Positions 23,211-35,879 of a stretch of 53,200 nt of DNA are shown here, piece after piece; position 1 is the stretch's first letter, and every line of letters starts with the position of its first letter. Source of the DNA: Priapulus caudatus (lineage: Eukaryota; Priapulida; Priapulimorpha; Priapulimorphida; Priapulidae); the NCBI RefSeq assembly GCF_000485595.1, contig NW_014577290.1, forward strand, positions 292,558 to 345,757. Reading direction: 5' to 3'. The notes below the pieces were generated by a model that had not been told where the DNA came from, searched no databases, and saw nothing but the letters and a program-made list of their open reading frames with translations. A program made the position numbers and the translations under genes.

Positions 23211-25386
23211 CTAGAGGTTGAAACAGACTTGCCATGTTTTTTCTTTAAGCCTAGTGACCCTTGCCGATTTATTCCTTTGGCGCTTAGTGTTTGTATGACC
23301 AAGTACGGTTGTATTCTCATCAATAATAATTGGGAAGCTGGTAGGTGTATTGTTGTCCTCAGCTAGAGGTTGAGACAGACTTGCCTGTTCTCCAAGCGTA
23401 GTGACCCTTGCCGATTTATTCCTTTGGCGCTTAGTGTTCGTATGACCAAGTATTGTTGTCTTTTCATCATTAATAATTGGGAAGCTGGCAGGTGTATTGT
23501 TGTCCTCAGCTAGAGGTTGAGACAGACTTGCCTGTTCTCCAAGCGTAGTGACCCTGGCTGATTTAATAATTTGCTGCTTAGTATACTTAGCACTAACTAC
23601 TTTCGTCTGACCATCACTAATATTCCGGATGCTAATAGGTGCCTGGTTGTTCTCAGCTCGAGGTTGAGATAACATTGTGAGTTCTCCAAGTGTAGTAACT
23701 CTTGCTGATTTAATACTTTGTCTCTTAGTATTCTTATGGCTATGTACTATCTTCTGCCCAGCATTACTATTTGGGAAGCTGGCAGGTATATTGTTGTTCT
23801 CAGTTAGAGGTTCAAGCGACATTGTCTGTTTCCCAAGAGTAGTGACCTTTGCTGATTTTATTCTTTGTCCCTTTGTATTCTTATGGCCATGTACTGTCTT
23901 CTGCCCAACATTACTAGTTGGGAAGCTGGCAGGTGTATTGTTGTTCTCAGTTGGCGGTTGAGACGAAAATCTCTGTTCTCCAAGCTTAGTGACCTTTGCT
24001 GATTTAATCTGCTGCCTAGTATTCTTAGGACCAAGTACTGTCGTCTGCTCAACACTACTGTTTGGGAAGGGGACGTAATTATATCGCAATAATACATTAT
24101 TGTCGAATGATTCTATCGTCTCATCTGCATCGTTAATGTCAGGCATACTAAAAGTAGTGACCCTTGCTGATTTAATCCTTTGACGCGTAGTATTCTTATG
24201 ACCAAGTACTATCGTCTGCTCATTAATTGGGAATCTGGCAGGTGTATTGCTGTCCTCAGCTAGAGGTTGGGTCGAAATTGTCTGTTCTCCAAGCGTAGTG
24301 ACCCTTGCAGATTTAATCCTCTGCCGCTTAGTAATCTTAGGAGCAAGCACTGTCGTCTGACCATCGTTAATTCGTGATTGGTTGTCAGGTACATTATTGC
24401 TCCCTATTGCACTTTCAGAAAGAATTGCCTGCTTCATTCGTGCAGTAATGTCGAATGATTCTATCATATCATCGGCATCTTTAATCTCAGGCATACAAAA
24501 TGTAGTGACCCTTGCTGATTTAATCCTTTGGCGCTTAGTATTCGTATGACCAAGTACTGTCTTCTGCTCACTAGTTGCATCACTAGTTGCTGACACGCTG
24601 TCGGCTACTGGATTATGCTTCGATAAATATGGGTCACGTATTGTTTGTGTAACTGGTGCAGCAATCATTGGTGATGTGACCCTCCCTGTAGCATCCTCAC
24701 CCCCACACAGACTAATGTGTTCATCGCTAACTCCTGAGCAGCTGTCAGGTTCATGGTTGTCCTCAGCTACGCGGTTGTTGTCAGCTAAATGTTGAGGCGA
24801 CATTGTCTGTTCTCCAAGCGTAGTCATTCTTGCTGATTTTATCCGCTGCCTAGTAGTCTTAGGAGCAAGCAATGTCGTTTGGCCATTGTCAATTCCTGAC
24901 TGACTGTCGGGTTCATAGTTATTCTCGGTAAGATGTTCATGTGAAATTGTATGTTTCACTGATGCGACAGACCGCGCTGAGTTCATCCTCTCACAGTTGC
25001 CAACTACACGATTGTTCTCAGTTAGAGATTCAGATGAAAGTGCCTGCTTTATCTGGGTTGGTGCTTCTGGTAATTTTATTCTCGCTGCATCATCCATACG
25101 CGCAGTAGTATGCTCATCCTTATCCCCTGACAAGCTGTCAGGCCTAATGTTGCTATTGATATATGGATTAGATGATCTTGTCAGCATTGCTGGTATTTCC
25201 GATCGATCTGACTCACACCGTTCATATTCATATAACTTTGTAGTTCCGTGCATTTGTGTGTGTGCGTTTGGTGTTAGCAGCATCTGTGTTTCCAGCGTTG
25301 AAGGCTCATTGTCAACTATTGGGAAGCTTGAACTCGCCGAGTGGTGCTTGCCATTTGAATATAAGTCATCTTCCTCACATTTCCTT
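23211..25386 (-). CDS. Repeat-protein gene, long repeat exon (right, clean copy)
   Basis: The acceptor CCCCGACAG precedes 25386 and enters with one base, matching the phase-2 donor of 25907-26141. The frame then stays open for about 725 codons. After about 130 unique residues (RRKCEEDDLYSNGKHHS...) comes a tandem array with units of about 45 residues of the form TxVLGHxNTKRQRIKSARVT, then TLGEQxxSxQPLAEDNNTP. I count ten KSARVT/KSAKVT motifs here and two more in 10700-11735. Some units instead carry DADDMIESFDITARMKQAIL. The repeats are basic, Thr/Ser/Gln/Asn-rich and probably disordered. No family is recognised. The apparent stop at 23211 is in the noisy junction; the left copy shows the frame continuing. 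Confidence 0.6.
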
Positions 25387-25906
25387 CTGTCGGGGAAATG
25401 AAACGCTATTATTATCGGAAACACTGTGTTCTGCACGCATTTCGTATTGCTGCAATGATTATCTGATTTCCTTATGATGGATGTATGAGATGTATGATAG
25501 GAGTACCCGACCCTATGTGCAGAAACCACTGTCCATATAATATGGAAATATGTTCAAAATTTTGAATCGGTGTCTGTCCCCGATAGGAATAAAAGTAAGA
25601 AAGTCTGTGGCGATGCTGGTAGGAACGGTGGCAACGGTATAGATGATGATACTGGTATGGATGCTAATTGGGATGCGGATGATGATACTGATAGGTATGC
25701 TAGTATTAATGATGGCAGAGTTGATGGTCGGGATGTTGTCAATGAAGCTACTAGATGGATGATACCTGCGTGGAGGCTTGTATAGACGATGAGAACGATC
25801 CTGACAGATATGCTGATAAATATGGCCATACGGAACAAATAACGAGTAATTAGCGAATATCATTAGCAACAAATGGCAATTATCAACAAATAAGTGATTA
25901 ACGTAC

Positions 25907-26141
25907 CGATTCATGAGAGTGAACGCGAAGCTGTTCATTGCCCTATTGATATTAGTTTCCATTGCCTCCGGCATAAGAAGCACATCGTATAGGTACGTCA
26001 AACTAAACTTGAACGGCGCTAGCAACAGCGGAATCGCATCTTCACGACTGTATAATAGATCCATGTTATAACCCAGCTGCTGCAGATACGTTTGCCACAG
26101 TTGCCTGTAATGAAACCGTAGATACGTGTGTATAAAGTCCT
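25907..26141 (-). CDS. Repeat-protein gene, internal exon
   Basis: Acceptor GTCATGCAG and donor GTACGT bound 235 nt with a fully open frame of 77 codons (DFIHTYLRFHYRQLWQTYLQ, then LGYNMDLLYSREDAIPLLLA). The product is helical and rich in aromatic and leucine residues, like a folded helical domain. The donor leaves two bases (CG), completed by the A that starts the next exon. The left-block equivalent (about 14980-15240) is frameshifted. Confidence 0.6.
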
Positions 26142-26231
26142 CTGCATGACATATATAATTAATCAACATAACATGCGTCATAACATGCTCATATCAAACC
26201 CTAACATAGATTACAGTGGTGGCTTGCTTAC

Positions 26232-26577
26232 GTTTTTTGCGCGTCAGGTGATGCGTTTCTTGACAGTCTCTCCACCAATTCTGGTTGTCTGCCCGCGTAC
26301 AATCTCAGAAGGATCCACGCTAGTAAATCAGCTCGTTTATTAGTCAGGTGGATGGCCATCGCCACCCAATCGATACAGAGCTTCTGACTAAGATCAGGCC
26401 TATCGGTCTCCTCGAGTAACACCTGCATGAACCATGACTTCACTACGCTCCTCACTAGCTGCTGCAGTATGCAGGCTTCCGCTGCTGCACATAATTCTTT
26501 TTCCGCTAGAGAATGATAAACGAGTAATCGGTATGTCTCAATTGGCGTTTTATCGTAGATAATACGCGAACTCGTCT
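26232..26577 (-). CDS. Repeat-protein gene, helical exon
   Basis: The frame is open from an acceptor-like GCGTTGTAG at 26578 to a donor GTAAGC near 26231. It reads RIIYDKTPIETYRLLVYHSL and on through KSWFMQVLLEE, DWVAMAIHLTNK and LLRLYAGRQPELVERL, a run of amphipathic helices. The entry and exit phases do not match the neighbouring exons as written. A run of A before the donor differs in length between the two copies, so base errors are likely. No domain recognised. Confidence 0.5.
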
Positions 26578-26751
26578 ACAACGCCTCCCAGTCGCACCCT
26601 GTCATTCAGTAATCTGCTGCCACCAGCATCGTAACCACTTATCATGTTTGAAAGGCGAGTCAAATTTCATCTATAATAGCAGTGCAGGCAAGATAACATT
26701 CATCAATGATATAATATGAAAGTAATAACTAAGACTAACCAGGGTGACTTA

Positions 26752-27514
26752 CTAACCTCCGATCTGGCCCGGTTGTTCCCCATGATCCGTTTGCTCGCAG
26801 GCATATTCCTCCAGCGACTCACGTGTCTTTGCCCAGGTAGACCACGTTTGTGAACCGCATAGCTTATCCACCTCGTCCACGAAGCAGCTCATGACTGCTG
26901 CGCTATTGGCGAGCTCGTAGTCGAGGTCTGCGTCCGTGCTCTCCATGGTTTCGTTCGAAATCGTCTTTAGGTATTCTCTCCTTTCGATTTCCTGATTGAT
27001 TTCGCGTTCGCGGTGGTACGCCTCCTCGAACAAATACCGCCAGTGCGGCTCGCTGCGCTTTCGTATAATCGGCCAGTTTGGTGCGGATGGTAATGGAAAT
27101 GGAGCAGCCCTTCTAATAATTTCCACCCGGAACATCATCGGGTCTTCACAAACAGACTTCATTTCTGCCAGCGCCGCCTGCCAAGCCAACCTTTTCTTGA
27201 TGTTGGTCTCATCGTCTTCGTGGAATAGTCGGTTCGACTCGACTTCACGACATTCGCTGTTTAGTCCGGTGCAGTCGACGTGAGAGAACTCTCCGTTCGA
27301 TGCAAGGGAGACTACTCCGTCCCCCACCGTGAATGAACCGCAGATGAGTGTACTCTCGTTGTGATTTTTCCCTTTATCGACTTCAGCGCGAACTTCGGTA
27401 ATTGTGGGCAAAGGAAAAAACAAATAGCAGACGCGCCAAATAGGCGGCTGGCGCACATAAGTCGTGCTGAATCTTTCGAGAAACTTGCCGAACTTGTCAT
27501 CATCTCCCTCGTAC
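26752..27514 (-). CDS. Repeat-protein gene, N-terminal part
   Basis: The frame is open for about 254 codons from a possible acceptor (TATGGCAG at 27515) to a donor (GTTAGT, just before a TAG at 26752). It has a well-mixed globular composition: KFGKFLERFSTTYVRQPPIW, a stretch TLICGSFTVGDGVVSLASNG that looks like beta strands, then a long charged helical region rich in E, R and K (EEAYHREREINQEIERREYL). I do not recognise the family. No convincing ATG starts the frame: upstream in-frame codons are TTG and others, so either a first exon lies beyond 27514 or the start is unusual. The left block has only its last ~150 bp. Confidence 0.55.
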
Positions 27515-27559
27515 CTGCCATACAACGACAATTTAATTAGATACGAGGACGGCGGCAAA

Positions 27560-28370
27560 TTACATGAAACTTAAGGAGTTATAAATGATCGAAGTGATTG
27601 TGATAATGAGAGATTGGTGTGAAGTTTCATTATGGCAAACTACGGCCGAGTATGTGATCTCTTCCTTAAGTATATAATCCAAAAATAAGATTGTTTCTTT
27701 TGCCAATAACTGGACTTCTACCAACACTGATCTTCAGCTATGCTACAGCACAAAGGAGTTACAGACGAGTGTGTGTCCTACAATTATTTAGGATAAACAT
27801 TTTTTATATCAAACTACTCCTTAATATGTATTGTCTGCATTAAATGTATGATTTCAATTAAAAATTTTCTTTTGGTAAATACTGTCGTGAACAATCTCAG
27901 ATCTACCTCTGATATAGTATATGGAATTTAAGAAAAACTCTGCGCCTTGTAATTTTAAAGTGAAAGATAGGAATCGAGATTTCTCAAGTTAAAGTGATTA
28001 CGTCACGAATTTCTAGCACCATCAAGTAGTACATTTGTGTGTTATTTGTACAAAATAAAATGTATGAAAATACAATTAGTGTTTCTGTTTACTTTTTATG
28101 CTTATATACCTTCTTTATATGCCCTAATTTGCCGGTGAAAAACAGAGAGACGCAGTATCTGAACAGTACTGGGGGAATAGTGTTTAGACAACAGAAATTA
28201 CCAATCGTCTAGATATTTTGCAAATTTAACCAACGTAAAAACACATTTTTATCAGGTGAGAGTTTGAGGATATATTTAGTAACGTTAGTTCTTATTTTTA
28301 ATGTAAAAAATGGCAATTTTTTTTTTCAAATTTTACCATAGAAAATTCGTGACGTAGTCCTTTAAGCTGG
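27560..28370. other. AT-rich flank upstream of the repeat-protein gene
   Basis: No coding exon can be supported. A first exon or promoter of the repeat-protein gene could lie here, but I see no strong donor with an open ATG frame. Confidence 0.4.
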
Positions 28371-28373
28371 TTG

Positions 28374-29277
28374 TTATATATCCTCTCTACTCGAAATGGT
28401 TAATTTCAACAAAATGGTATTTATTTTGGCAGATACTGGGCACACAGATTCAACCATGTGCAACAGCATGTGCAAAAATCGATATACTATAATAATATCA
28501 ATATATAATATTGGGCTCCTTTTAATTTTAATTATAAAAGTCATGACAACACACACGCGCACAATCACACACACTCACACAAACGCAAGCTTACACGTGC
28601 GCGCGCACACACACACGCGCGCACGACACACACACACACGCACGCACACACACACGCACACATACAACACACACGCGCGCACACCACACGCGCGCAGCGC
28701 AACACACACGCGGGTGCGCGCGCACAACACACACCACACACACACACACACACCACACACCCACACACCACACACACACACCAAACACACACACCACACA
28801 CGTCACACACACACACATCACAGCACAAACACACACACACAACAACACACATACATATACACACACGCCACCGCACACACGCACACACGCACACACGGCA
28901 CCTACACACACACACACACAGCACACACACACCACACACCACACACACGACGCCGCCAATAGTACCACACAGCACACACAGCAACGCACGCACAGCACAC
29001 AACGCAGCCCGATCCACGCGCCGCAATCACACACACCACGCACGCACGCACCGCATACAAACCACACAGCCACACACACACAGCACAGACGCACAACACA
29101 CACACACACACACACACAACACACCCACCACTACCCACGCCACCACACACACACACACACACACACCACGCACACACACACACACCACACACGCACACAC
29201 ACACACACCACACAACGCACACAACACACACACTCACACACGCGCGCGAACACCACACACCACACACACACCACAAC

Positions 29278-29311
<34 letters not shown>

Positions 29312-31117
29312 CACACACACACACACAGTTCACACGAATCTAGTCGTGCGCATCGTAATATATTCCTCTCTACTCGAAGCGTTAATTTCAACAAAATTGT
29401 ATTTATTTGGCAGATACTGGGCACTAAGTCAAAGATTTAACGTGTGCACGACGTATGTGCAAAATCGATATACTGTGAGTATATTGCGCGCTCTTTTAAT
29501 ATTTAATTATAAAGTCACTAGTCCACACACAGGCGCAACTATACACACGCACAGCCGCCCACACCCGCCCGGGGGGCCCGACGAAAACGCAAGCACACGC
29601 AGCACATTGCCCCACACAACACACACACCCACACACAACACGCACGACACGCAGCACAAAACCGCGCCACACACACGCGCGCACACGCAACACTGCACAC
29701 GACGCGTGTACAACCGACAGACACACACACACGCACAACGCCGCGCACAAACGCACAGACACCACACACGCCACACACACGCACACCGGCGCACATCATG
29801 CACACACCCACACACACACACACGAACAAACACACACACACACACCAAACACACACACCACAAACAAATACATACACACACGCCACATCGCACACACGCA
29901 CACACGCACACACCAACACACAAACCACACGACACACACGCACGCACCACCCAAACGCACGCACGCAACGCCAACACACGCCGCCGCGCGCACATAACAA
30001 CACGCACGACTTCACGCACGCCACGCACGCACGCATACACACCCACACACACACACACACACACACACGCACGCACGCACCAACCACACACACACAACAC
30101 ACACACACACACACACACAACACGCACACACACACACACACACGCACAACACGCACGCACACACACACACACGCACGCACGCCAGACCACACACGCACGC
30201 ACACACCACACACCGCACGCACACACACACACACACACACGCACACACGCACACACTACACACACACACACACAACACACGCACAACACAGCACGCCACA
30301 CACACACACACGAGCGCACGCACGCCCACGCACGCAGCGCGCAAATACAACACACGCACGCAACTCACCACGCACGCACGCACGCACGCCGCAGTACAAC
30401 ACACGCCGCAGCACCACACACCACACAACACACACCACACACAACACACGCACAAACACACACGCAATCACACACATAACACGCACCACACACACACACA
30501 CACCGCACCACACAACACACACGCACATACCACACACCACGCACACACTACACACACACCACACACACATCTGCACACACACCACCACACACACACACAC
30601 ACACAGTCAGCACGCCATCTGTCGCTTGCGTCGTCAATATATCCTCTCTACTCGAATGCGCTTAATTGGCAACAAAAGGTGTATTTATTAGTCAATGATT
30701 TAACGATGTGCAATCGGTATTGTGCCAAAATCGATTTTAACTGCATGATATGATTGGGCTCCTTTTATTTTAATTATAAAGTACGTCCAACACACGCGCA
30801 GCATCACACACACGCCAACAAAACGCAAGCTTACCGTGCGCGCGCAACACACACGCGGCGCGCACACAACACAACACCACGCACACAACACACGCACACC
30901 ATACACACACCACGGCGCGCGCACACCACACGCGCGCAACACACCGCGGGTGCGGCGGCGCACACCACACACACCACACACGAACACACACACACCACAC
31001 ACACACCCACACACCACACACACACACAGCACACACACCACAAACACACACACACACTACACACAACACACACACTACATACACACACTGCCACACGCAC
31101 CAGCACACACGCCACAG

Positions 31118-31149
<32 letters not shown>

Positions 31150-32139
31150 CGCACGCACACGCACGGCACACACACACACACGCACGCACGACGCACGACG
31201 CCACAACGCACGCACGCGCGCACATAACACACATCGCACGCACTTTCACGCACGACGCACGGCACGCATACACAACACACGCCACCTACACACATCACAA
31301 ACACGCACAACACACACAACACCAACCGCACACCACACACACAAACTAACAGTCACACGCCACCCCCTCCTTCTCTGTCTCTCTGCTCACACACAACACA
31401 CAAGCAGTCACACACACCACACTCACACTACACAACCAAACACACACACCACCACACACACACGCACAACACACACACATCAACACACTAGTACACACAC
31501 ACACACACACAGCACACCACACACACACACCAACATTACACAACCACAACAACACGCACACACACACAACACACCACACACACACACACAGTCACCACAG
31601 CACACACACACACACACACACAGCCACACACACAACACACACACCACACACACACACCGACAAGTCACACGCAATCTGTCGTGCGGATCGTAAATATAAA
31701 TTCCTCTCTACTCGAAATGGTTAATTTGCAACAAAATTGTTTTATTAGTCAACAAGATTTAACGATGTGACGGTATGTGCAAAATCGATATACTTGTGAT
31801 ATATTGCGGCTCCTTTAATTTTAATTATAGAAAGTCACGTCACACACAGGCGCACACTCATCACACGCCACACACACGCAAACATCACGCAAGCACATGC
31901 GCGCACACACACCACACAACACACACACACACCACACACACACACACAACACACGCACACGACGCACACAACACGCGCGCACACACACGCGCGCCACACG
32001 CAACACATGCCACACACGCACACCGTGTACCACAGCACAGACACCCACACGCACCCGCGCGCCAAACGCACTAGCACACACACCACACGCAACATCACGC
32101 TACACACGCGCACACACACACACACACACACACACCACG

Positions 32140-32204
<65 letters not shown>

Positions 32205-32240
32205 CACACGCACGCGCACATCTGTCAGCGATCGTAAATA
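28374..32240. repeat. Macrosatellite: ~175-bp core units alternating with CA/CG tracts
   Basis: Four diverged copies of a core (TCCTCTCTACTCGAAATGG ... TGTGCAAAATCGATATAC ... TTTTAATTTTAATTATAAA) start near 28376, 29360, 30641 and 31703. Each is followed by AGTCA(TC)AC and then 0.4-1.1 kb of CA/CACG sequence ending in AATCTGTCGTGCG-like strings. A fifth, truncated start lies at 32215. The period is about 1.0-1.3 kb and varies with the CA tract. Very long Cys/Val- or His/Thr-rich frames in this region are artefacts of the dinucleotide repeat. Confidence 0.85.
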
Positions 32241-32257
32241 TTTTTATAATCGTATCC

Positions 32258-32275
32258 GTCATATATATATATATA
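32258..32275. repeat. Short AT repeat
   Basis: A short TATATA run just outside the macrosatellite. Confidence 0.6.
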
Positions 32276-32309
32276 CTGTGAATCAAATTGTATAATATAT
32301 AAGATAATT

Positions 32310-32446
32310 CTTTTAACATACATTTCGACGTCCTCCGTCGGATCAATCGGTTTCTTCGCTTCCAAACGCCTGACCGTTCTAGACACAAGAGTATTCGTTG
32401 GCCGGCAGCCGATAGGCCTACCATAGAAACTTTTTATACGCTGCAT
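32310..32446 (-). CDS. Possible short coding segment, unknown
   Basis: From an ATG at 32446 the minus strand reads MQRIKSFYGRPIGCRPTNTL and continues with RTVRRLEAKKPIDPTEDVEM before drifting into AT-rich sequence. The composition is protein-like and unlike the surrounding simple repeats. No domain, splice site or partner exon is certain. It may be a transposon relic. Confidence 0.2.
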
Positions 32447-32519
32447 TTTGAGTATTTTTCTCCCAAAAAACAGATTCACTATAACACTAGCTTAGCAGAG
32501 CAACAAAAGCGCGTCGTGC

Positions 32520-32736
32520 TGATATGATTACCTCAAGAAGAAGTGAGCGATGACGAGTAGCGTTACCATGGTAACCTCTCTGCATTGTTTGTGTTTGTGG
32601 GAAAATCTGGCATAGGCGAGCGATGGCTGATATGATTCCCTCAGCAAGAATATATATTCATATAATATATATTTATATATATATATATATATATTATTCA
32701 TATATATATATATATATATAAATAATATAAATATTA

Positions 32737-32768
<32 letters not shown>

Positions 32769-32955
32769 TCAGCAAGATATGATTCCCTCAGCAGAAGTGA
32801 GAGAGCGTTACCATAAACGATGACGAGTAGCGTTACCATGGTAACCTCTCTGCATTGTTTCGTGTTTGTAGAAAAATCTGGCCTGGGCCTCAGACCAATC
32901 CGTTTCACTTTTCTATTATATTGTTCTCAGGCCTGTGCGAGCGATGGCTGATTGT
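32520..32955. repeat. Direct repeat pair flanking a TA tract
   Basis: Two copies of about 110 bp (GATGACGAGTAGCGTTACCATGG, TAACCTCTCTGCATTGTTT, GTGTTTGTxGAAAAATCTGGC) lie at 32548-32612 and 32819-32884. Related GCGAGCGATGGCTGAT strings follow at 32617 and 32938. A TA-rich tract of about 120 bp lies between. GTTACCATGGTAAC is a 14-bp palindrome present in both. Confidence 0.75.
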
Positions 32956-33039
32956 TTGCGATGATTGTCTTCTGATTATCCACAGGCAGCGATGAGCATG
33001 ATAAAATCAATACGAACTACATAATAACGAATTTATTTG

Positions 33040-33110
33040 TAAATAAATAAATAAATAAATAAATAAATTTATAAATAAATAAATAAATTAATTAATTAAT
33101 TAATATATCA
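33040..33110. repeat. AAAT tetranucleotide repeat
   Basis: A run of (AAAT)n grading into (TTAA)n. Confidence 0.85.
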
Positions 33111-33374
33111 ATAACGATAAATCCCTAGGATTAGTTACTCGTGCTTATATTCTTTATGTTTTAAGTATAGATGTTCGAGGTCATAATATTTTTATTATGA
33201 TGCACATTTTGATTCGGTGGCATTTTATTCACGAATTTACGCTATTATTTTATGAATTTTATATTTACGTATTTTGTTTCAATGATTACTGCACGTTTTA
33301 CTGCCTGGACGTACAAGCTCATATAATTTTTACCAGTGTATCGTCATTAAATCAATATATATTTATATAGATAT

Positions 33375-33403
33375 ATAATTTATATATATATATATATATA
33401 AAT

Positions 33404-33434
<31 letters not shown>

Positions 33435-33470
33435 TTAACTAACTAACTATGTAAATAAATAAATAAATAA
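33375..33470. repeat. TA, AACT and AAAT simple repeats
   Basis: A TA run is followed by (AACT)n and then (AAAT)n. Confidence 0.85.
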
Positions 33471-33479
33471 CAAATAACA

Positions 33480-34083
33480 TTATTATATAAGTCGCATATA
33501 ATTTTCATTTTGATCCGATGGACAATATAAGTCACGGCCAGCTCACACCATTGAATAAACACAGCACTCTGTCTGCTGCTGCTAGCCTAATGGGTGCGTG
33601 TAATCTTTCTTCAGAATTATTAGGTCTATACATGTTTTCAAATAGATTTAATTAAAATAGCACTGAAACGTTCAATAAATTATTTTAGATATATTCTGCT
33701 AGTGTGCGGTAAATGTATTAGCATATTCGTCGCTCAACGGGTTACTTTATGTGTGAATCTACTACACTAGTTGACGTACCGTAGATACGGACTAATATTC
33801 TACGTTAAAACTGACTAGTTAGCTCAATGTGCTAGGTCGCTAATTATTTGGATGCAAATATAATTCAATTGATTTTGAGTTCAGTCGATCGAGTGCAGTT
33901 ATACTACACGTATCGAATTATATGCTATAAATGTACAAGCATTTGTTACTATGATCCGCCAACACATGTACGAACATTATTATTTATGATCCACTCACAA
34001 CAACACATCGATCAAACGCATGCGATGTATTAGATAATTCAGGTAATACATACAGCCTCTTACTATACAGCCCCCTTGCTTGA
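33480..34083. other. AT-rich intergenic DNA
   Basis: I see no supportable gene. A weak tRNA-like string near 33820-33900 does not hold up (see rejected items). Confidence 0.4.
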
Positions 34084-34125
34084 ATGCAGCTCTAGGGTCC
34101 CTATATAGGGACCCTATGCAGCTCT
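34084..34125. repeat. 22-bp perfect palindrome inside 10-bp direct repeats
   Basis: 34094-34115 is the perfect palindrome AGGGTCCCTATATAGGGACC plus CT. It is bounded exactly by ATGCAGCTCT at 34084-34093 and again at 34116-34125. This is the layout of a minimal insertion or excision scar with a 10-bp target duplication. Confidence 0.85.
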
Positions 34126-35737
34126 GTCTTAGTGCGCCACCTGTGGCATCTAGCAGATAACTCTCTGAACACAACTAAGACTAAACTAAACTAAAACTAA
34201 ATCGGTACACGTATGTACAAGTATAAGTTATATATTCTTTTATGCGTGTGTAATCGGTCATTCCACGGTATTTAGTATTTGTATTACGTAGCCCTTTATA
34301 TGAGTGCGGAATATTTATAATAAAACCAGTAATAACAATAATAATCAGCTAACCCATTATTTCTCAGCATAGTGAACTATGAGAATTTCATCTCTTTATT
34401 GGTAATAGGTGTGTAGCTGGTAATTTTAAATACTCATAGAACAGTCAATTTCAAGCACATATTTAATGTAGAAATCAAGTTATATTTTATCAGTTAATTT
34501 GTTTATATAATTATTTTTATATTTTTACGGGCACGTTTCTGGAAAGCTACCATGCACAATCAAGTTTCTGTAAGTGCAAAGTAGTATAGTTAACATGTGT
34601 GTTTAATACGTATAGGAGTAGACTAGGATTTGCACATTTCAGGTAATTAATTTACTGTAGTTAATCATAAATCAAAAATTAAAAAAACACTTATTTCCCT
34701 AGTATGACATTTCATTTCACTGTTTGCCTAATTTTACATTTTATCGTTTTTTTAAATAGAACATTTCTATATACTATACGTATCAGTTATGATGTGCAAA
34801 ACCTAAACATGGCACTCTGACACACTGAGTACCTGTTATCCACATTCACGAATCACTCGATCTAACGATCTAAGGATTTAACTGTATCATTCGCCGTAAA
34901 TTCACTCCGCTAGATACGGCCAAGCCATAACACTGTTGGCACTAACCAAAACTTGAAAAGATTTGTCGATTCCAAACATAAATTCCTGGGAATCGTATCA
35001 CAGCAGACGATTGTGATTACGTGATGCGAACCGTCAATACCTTCATGAGCGCTATCACCTTCACGTCGCAAATTGCCCAAAAAACATGGACATCATCTAG
35101 CTTGCCACGCTTTTATATTCATAAATAATTATTATAGGCTAAATTAATATTGATTTACAAATTACAACGTGCACGCGCGGCTGGTACGAGCAAGTAACTA
35201 TAGGGAATCTAAACGCATGCAGACAGAGTGGGAAATTTTAATAACGTACGCCAATCCAAATATCATAACAAATACGGTGAGGGAAGGTAACGATGCTAGT
35301 TTACCTGTACTCGACGTAACGCGAGAAATTCCAATATTCCATACGCTGATGAAGTGGCCTGTGCTTGTAAAGTATACTCATCCGTGACTCATATATACTG
35401 AAAGTTAATGAATCACGCAAAACCAGCTTCTGGCGATTTTTGACAGGAGCAAATTCTCGCATGAGTAAAATCTAGGAGCGTGTAAATGAATGTTCTTCCG
35501 ATAATGTTCAAACAATGGTTTGGTAGTTCTCGCGAAATTACGGGAGAAGTCATATAATAAAGTAAAGGTACCAGTCAGTCATCCATATTGATTTCACGGA
35601 TTATTATAATAACAGCACTATGCGTCAGGCAAGGAAGCTGTGAGCTTTTCTCTGTCTATAGCCCAGAGGTTTCGCGTAGCAGAGTCAATTCGCTTTTGCG
35701 CGGACATCGCATCGACTCGCACGAGAACAGAGTCAGC
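34126..35737. other. AT-rich intergenic DNA
   Basis: No recognisable gene, repeat or RNA is visible. Confidence 0.4.
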
Positions 35738-35822
35738 ATGGCTGTGCTGTCTGCAGTTATTGGACTAAATTACGCGGTTTATTTGTCCGTTTTTACGATA
35801 CTCGTGCAGCTGTTTCCCGCGC
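35738..35822 (+). CDS. Candidate first exon encoding a signal or membrane segment
   Basis: The ATG has A at -3 and G at +4. It opens 28 codons, MAVLSAVIGLNYAVYLSVFT followed by ILVQLFPA, a strongly hydrophobic segment. The frame then meets a consensus donor, C|GTAAGT, in phase 1. No partner exon is found downstream. Joined to Gs-alpha exon 2 it would give Arg instead of the first P-loop Gly, so it is more likely another gene with distant exons, or chance. Confidence 0.3.
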
Positions 35823-35879
35823 GTAAGTGCGCGTGCGTTTACATGAACGCGCGCGCTCATGTACCTTATGCCTAGGGCT

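Noticed and set aside
28560-32220. Very long open frames rich in Cys/Val or His/Thr
   Set aside because: They are produced by the CA/GT dinucleotide repeat in any frame and on both strands; no start context, domain or non-repetitive stretch supports them.
33815-33900. tRNA- or SINE-like string (GTTAGCTCAATGTGCTAGG)
   Set aside because: An A-box-like stretch is present, but the B box is poor and no cloverleaf with a 7-bp acceptor stem can be drawn.
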